Positions 61,525-64,000 of a stretch of DNA of 64,000 bases are shown here, in pieces. Source of the DNA: Salinactinospora qingdaonensis (lineage in GTDB: Bacteria; Actinomycetota; Actinomycetes; Streptosporangiales; Streptosporangiaceae). The DNA lies in NCBI RefSeq assembly GCF_039539445.1, contig NZ_BAABDD010000009.1:161570-225569 (forward strand), in the 5' to 3' direction. A program made the position numbers and the translations under genes. The notes beneath the pieces are model-generated. The model ran no database searches and had not been told where the DNA came from. It saw only the letters and a program-made list of their open reading frames with translations. How positions within the stretch are numbered: position 1 is the first letter of the stretch; every line of letters starts with the position of its first letter.

Positions 61525-63063
61525 GTGGTGAGTTCAGCGCTCTACGTCGGTCCCGATGGCGCTCCCGACAAGTACCGTCTCGTCAGATCGGTGGGGCGAG
61601 GTGGCGAGGCCACGCTGTACCTGGCTGAGGTGACGCTGGCGGGCGAGACCGAGCCGGTGGTCGTCAAGGCGCTCAACTCCGAAGTCGCCCCCACCGACGA
61701 GGAGTTCAGCGAGCTCAGCCGCCGCTGGAACGAGCAGGCCGAACTGTTGCGCTTCATCAACCGGCTCGGTGTGGTCGGGGTACGTGAGCATTTCGAGGGC
61801 GCCCCTGAGCACCCGGCGGGCGCGGCGGTCGACACCCCCGACCGGGTGTTGTACCTGGTGATGAACTACGTGGCCGGTTTGGACCTGCGCGACTGGCGGG
61901 CCGAGCACGCTGTCGAGGGGCCACGGGGCCAGCGCGAGGTGCTGCGCCACCTAGAGCAGATCGCCGAAGTGCTCGACTGGCTGCATTCGGGCAAGGCCAC
62001 CCCCTCCAACCGCGGCGTGGTCCACGGCGACCTGTCGCCGGGCAACATCATGATCAGCGAGGAGGGCCAGGCCACGCTCGTCGATTTCGGGCTGAGCAAG
62101 ATCACCACCCGCCACATGACCGCGCGGCCCTGGTTCACCCCTGGCTACGCCGCCCCCGAGGTCTTCAACGGCGAGTACTCAGCGGCCACCGACCGCTATG
62201 CCTTCGGCGCCATCGTCTACTTCGCCCTGGCGGGTGAGGAACCCCCGCCCACCCCCGAACAGTTGCGCGAGGCTTTTATCGCGCTGCCGCTGTTGGCGAC
62301 CGCCGACACCCGCGCCACCCGGCGCATCGCCGCGATGTTTGCCACCGACCCCACCGAGCGTCCCAGCGCGATGGAGTGGCTCACAACGTTGCGTACCGTC
62401 ACCACATCCGTTCCCTGGAGTACGCCCGGCTCCGGACCCGCCGGCCCCGAGCCCGCCGCCTCCCAGCCGGGCCAACCATCGACCCCGTGGACGGCGCCGG
62501 CCGGTCCCAGCAGCGGCCCCCTAGCGCCCGGCTCCTCGCCGGAGACTTCCGCCGGTGAGGAGCCCACCCTGCCTGCCGGCAGCCCTCCACCCCAGCTATC
62601 CTCGGGCGGAGTCGGCGCTCCCGGGGCCGACCCCCGTCCGCCGGGGCCCTCGGCTCCCCCGCCCATCCCGCCCCAGGGACGGTCCACTCCGCCCCCGTCG
62701 GGCGCCTCCAGCGGCGCCCAGCCCAGCGGGGCCCACCCCCCGCCGCCGCAGGCACCACCACCCCAAGGGCCGCCGCTGGCTGGCCTGCCCCGCAGCAGCC
62801 CTCTCCCGCCAGCCCGCAGTACGGTGCACCCGGGCGGCCCTATCCCGCCGGTGGCCAACCGGCCTACCCGCCCGCGCCCTCCCCCGGGGGAGCCTTCGGC
62901 GGTTCCGCCGCAGCGCCGTCGGGGCCGCAGACCATCTGGAGCGGTCCTGGAGGTGGCAGCGGCAGCCCCACCCGTAGGAGATCGCGCCGGGCGATGGGGG
63001 GCGGGCTCGCGGTGTTGGCGCTGCTGTGCCTGGTCGTCGGTGCCGCCGGAACCTACTACCTGA
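61525..63063 (+). CDS. Serine/threonine kinase-like protein, kinase and Pro-rich part (frameshifted gene)
   Basis: A kinase domain (1-270) has VGRGGEATLYLAE, Lys48, HGD in place of HRD (VVHGDLSPGNIM, 167-169) and DFG at 187-189, followed by a long Pro/Ser/Ala linker. The HGD variant is active in many other kinases. Near 62770-62790 the meaningful reading passes into another frame: the native continuation GWPAPQQPSPASPQYGAPG, a basic stretch, a membrane helix and an extracellular domain are all in the frame ending at 63683. The in-frame end to 63063 is therefore not native. The intact gene would be about 719 residues. It may be a pseudogene or a sequence error in GC-rich repeats. Confidence 0.8.
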   Translation: MVSSALYVGPDGAPDKYRLVRSVGRGGEATLYLAEVTLAGETEPVVVKALNSEVAPTDEEFSELSRRWNEQAELLRFINRLGVVGVREHFEGAPEHPAGAAVDTPDRVLYLVMNYVAGLDLRDWRAEHAVEGPRGQREVLRHLEQIAEVLDWLHSGKATPSNRGVVHGDLSPGNIMISEEGQATLVDFGLSKITTRHMTARPWFTPGYAAPEVFNGEYSAATDRYAFGAIVYFALAGEEPPPTPEQLREAFIALPLLATADTRATRRIAAMFATDPTERPSAMEWLTTLRTVTTSVPWSTPGSGPAGPEPAASQPGQPSTPWTAPAGPSSGPLAPGSSPETSAGEEPTLPAGSPPPQLSSGGVGAPGADPRPPGPSAPPPIPPQGRSTPPPSGASSGAQPSGAHPPPPQAPPPQGPPLAGLPRSSPLPPARSTVHPGGPIPPVANRPTRPRPPPGEPSAVPPQRRRGRRPSGAVLEVAAAAPPVGDRAGRWGAGSRCWRCCAWSSVPPEPTT

Positions 63064-63683
63064 TGCGCCCCGGCGGCCCGTTGGCGGCCTTCCCCACCAC
63101 GGAGGTCTCGCCCGGCGCCGCCGACGCCTCGCCCCGTCAGCAGGCCGCCGGCGAACCCGAGACCACCGGTGGCGCCGAGTCCCTCACCGAACAGCAGCCG
63201 CAGCCCGGCACCCACGAGGCCACCTCTTCGGCCTCGACGGCACCGTCCAGCCCCTCCGAGGCGGCCTCGGCCGCTGAGGACGCCGCAGTACCCGAGAGCC
63301 AGAGTCTGACCTCGATGGAGTGGGTCGACACCTCTGGAGCGGATTGGGAGAGCGACCCGGTCACCGTCAACGCCACCGAGTACTCCCGGGTGCTGTCCAC
63401 GCGGCAGTGCTACCACGGTGAGGAGTGGCTGGAGTTCAACCTCAGCCGCGAGTGGCAGACCCTCACCTCGACCGTGGGTATCGCCGACACCTCCGACAGC
63501 GGCGCCAGCGTGACCTTCACCGTCTACGTCGACGGCGAGCAGATGGCCTCGGAGACGACCACGCTGGGCGAAGAAGTCGCCCTCGACGTCGACGTCTCCG
63601 ATGCGCTGCGCGTCCGACTCCAGGTCCAATACGAGGAGCCGTGCGCCACCGCCGTGTGGGCTCAGCCGCTTGTCACCCGCTGA
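62994..63683 (+). CDS. Transmembrane and extracellular part of the frameshifted kinase gene (NPCBM-like domain)
   Basis: The 229-codon frame begins with a membrane helix (LAVLALLCLVVGAAGTYYLM), a Ser/Thr/Glu-rich stalk and a C-terminal beta domain of about 120 residues with LSREWQTLTSTVGIADTSD and ASVTFTVYVDGEQM, typical of NPCBM-like carbohydrate-binding modules, and paired cysteines. Upstream in the same frame the Pro-rich linker and a TRRRSRR stop-transfer segment continue, so this is the outer half of the kinase receptor. The start at 62994 is formal only. Confidence 0.75.
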   Translation: MGGGLAVLALLCLVVGAAGTYYLMRPGGPLAAFPTTEVSPGAADASPRQQAAGEPETTGGAESLTEQQPQPGTHEATSSASTAPSSPSEAASAAEDAAVPESQSLTSMEWVDTSGADWESDPVTVNATEYSRVLSTRQCYHGEEWLEFNLSREWQTLTSTVGIADTSDSGASVTFTVYVDGEQMASETTTLGEEVALDVDVSDALRVRLQVQYEEPCATAVWAQPLVTR

Positions 63684-63727
63684 GCAGCCCGCGGCCGTTC
63701 ACCGGCCCCGCCCGGTTACGGCCGCGC

Positions 63728-63946
63728 TCACTCCCCCTCCTCGATGTCCTCGCCCACCTGCACGCCCCGCACGCCGGCGGTCTCCGAGAGGGTTTCGGCG
63801 AGTTCGTGCACATCGCCGTTGCCCCGCAGTCCTAATACCACCTCGATCACGGGCCGGGTACCGGGGGAGGGTGCTAGATCGTTGATGGGAATCTTGTGGC
63901 CGGTCGCGGACATGGCGAAGGGCGCCCATGATCGATGTGTGACCAA
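63728..63946 (-). pseudogene. MgtC/SapB-like C-terminus, truncated
   Basis: The minus frame ends with VIEVVLGLRGNGDVHELAET, then LSETAGVRGVQVGED, resembling the cytoplasmic ACT-like end of MgtC/SapB membrane proteins. The membrane part is missing; the frame runs into sequence before the transposase start at the window edge, so the gene was probably cut by an insertion. Confidence 0.45.
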
Positions 63947-64000
63947 AAACCTGGACGCCCTTCTGACCGCACTCTATGTCCATCTGGACGACCATGTCCT
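63939..64000 (+). mobile_element. Start of a transposase gene (insertion sequence), cut by the window edge
   Basis: GTG 63939 begins a frame reading VTKNLDALLTALYVHLDDHV, which I recognise as the N-terminus of a common actinobacterial transposase group (similar to TTNLDALLTALYVKIDD). The family (IS982 or IS4-like) is uncertain because only 20 codons are visible. The IS left end lies between about 63880 and 63939. Confidence 0.65.

Overview
The window is GC-rich DNA (roughly 68-70 percent by eye) from an actinobacterium. GTG and TTG starts, 4-bp overlapping operons, glucosyl-3-phosphoglycerate synthase, a remnant of the mycothiol-dependent isomerase family and a gene order scpA-scpB-rluB-aroH-tyrA-cmk-der all fit that group. 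The protein style is closest to what I know from Nocardiopsaceae and Streptosporangiales; the genus is an inference.

Layout. (1) 1-7.3 kb is conserved housekeeping: chromosome segregation, pseudouridine synthase, chorismate mutase, prephenate dehydrogenase, CMP kinase, ribosome-assembly GTPase, and a cold-shock-domain protein. (2) 7.7-9.9 kb holds two near-identical tRNA-Pro(GGG) genes that bracket a DUF1326/DUF2182 pair. The first copy carries G3-U70, the classic alanine identity element, so it may be a Pro-anticodon tRNA charged with alanine. (3) 9.9-19.7 kb is a carbohydrate-type uptake locus: a family-5 binding protein with two permeases and two ATPases, a cupin, a DUF6807 (PmoA-like) protein and a Gfo/Idh/MocA oxidoreductase. 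Two LacI-type palindromes sit before its two transcription units. (4) 20.5-33.5 kb begins with a frameshifted isomerase-family gene, followed by a branched-chain-amino-acid-type ABC transporter, an alpha/beta hydrolase, a GAF-PucR regulator, a 3-hydroxybutyrate dehydrogenase-like SDR, a secreted poly(3-hydroxybutyrate) depolymerase and a metabolite:proton symporter. Together they read as use of extracellular PHB and 3-hydroxybutyrate. (5) 33.8-40 kb is accessory: MBL hydrolase, GlxA-type regulator, a tyrosine-recombinase-like protein lacking nearly all catalytic residues, a gene-poor 1.3 kb with one possible small gene, a GntR regulator and DoxX.

(6) 40-49 kb: gpgS, a folP2-like gene, an extradiol-dioxygenase-like protein and a RibD-C reductase form an overlapping operon, followed by an SDR, a cytokinin-dehydrogenase-like flavoenzyme, PdxA and an aldo/keto reductase. 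Two segments here, before gpgS and before the aldo/keto reductase, look like solitary right ends of IS200/IS605-type (TnpB) elements. (7) 49-51.9 kb: cyanase, sulfotransferase, sirtuin. (8) 51.9-58.3 kb: two large paralogous NACHT NTPases in tandem, the best candidate for an immune or signalling system. (9) 58.4-64 kb: VOC protein, uracil-DNA glycosylase, two divergent Ser/Thr kinases (one with TPR-like repeats, one with a frameshift before its membrane segment), a truncated MgtC-like C-terminus and the first codons of a transposase at the right edge.
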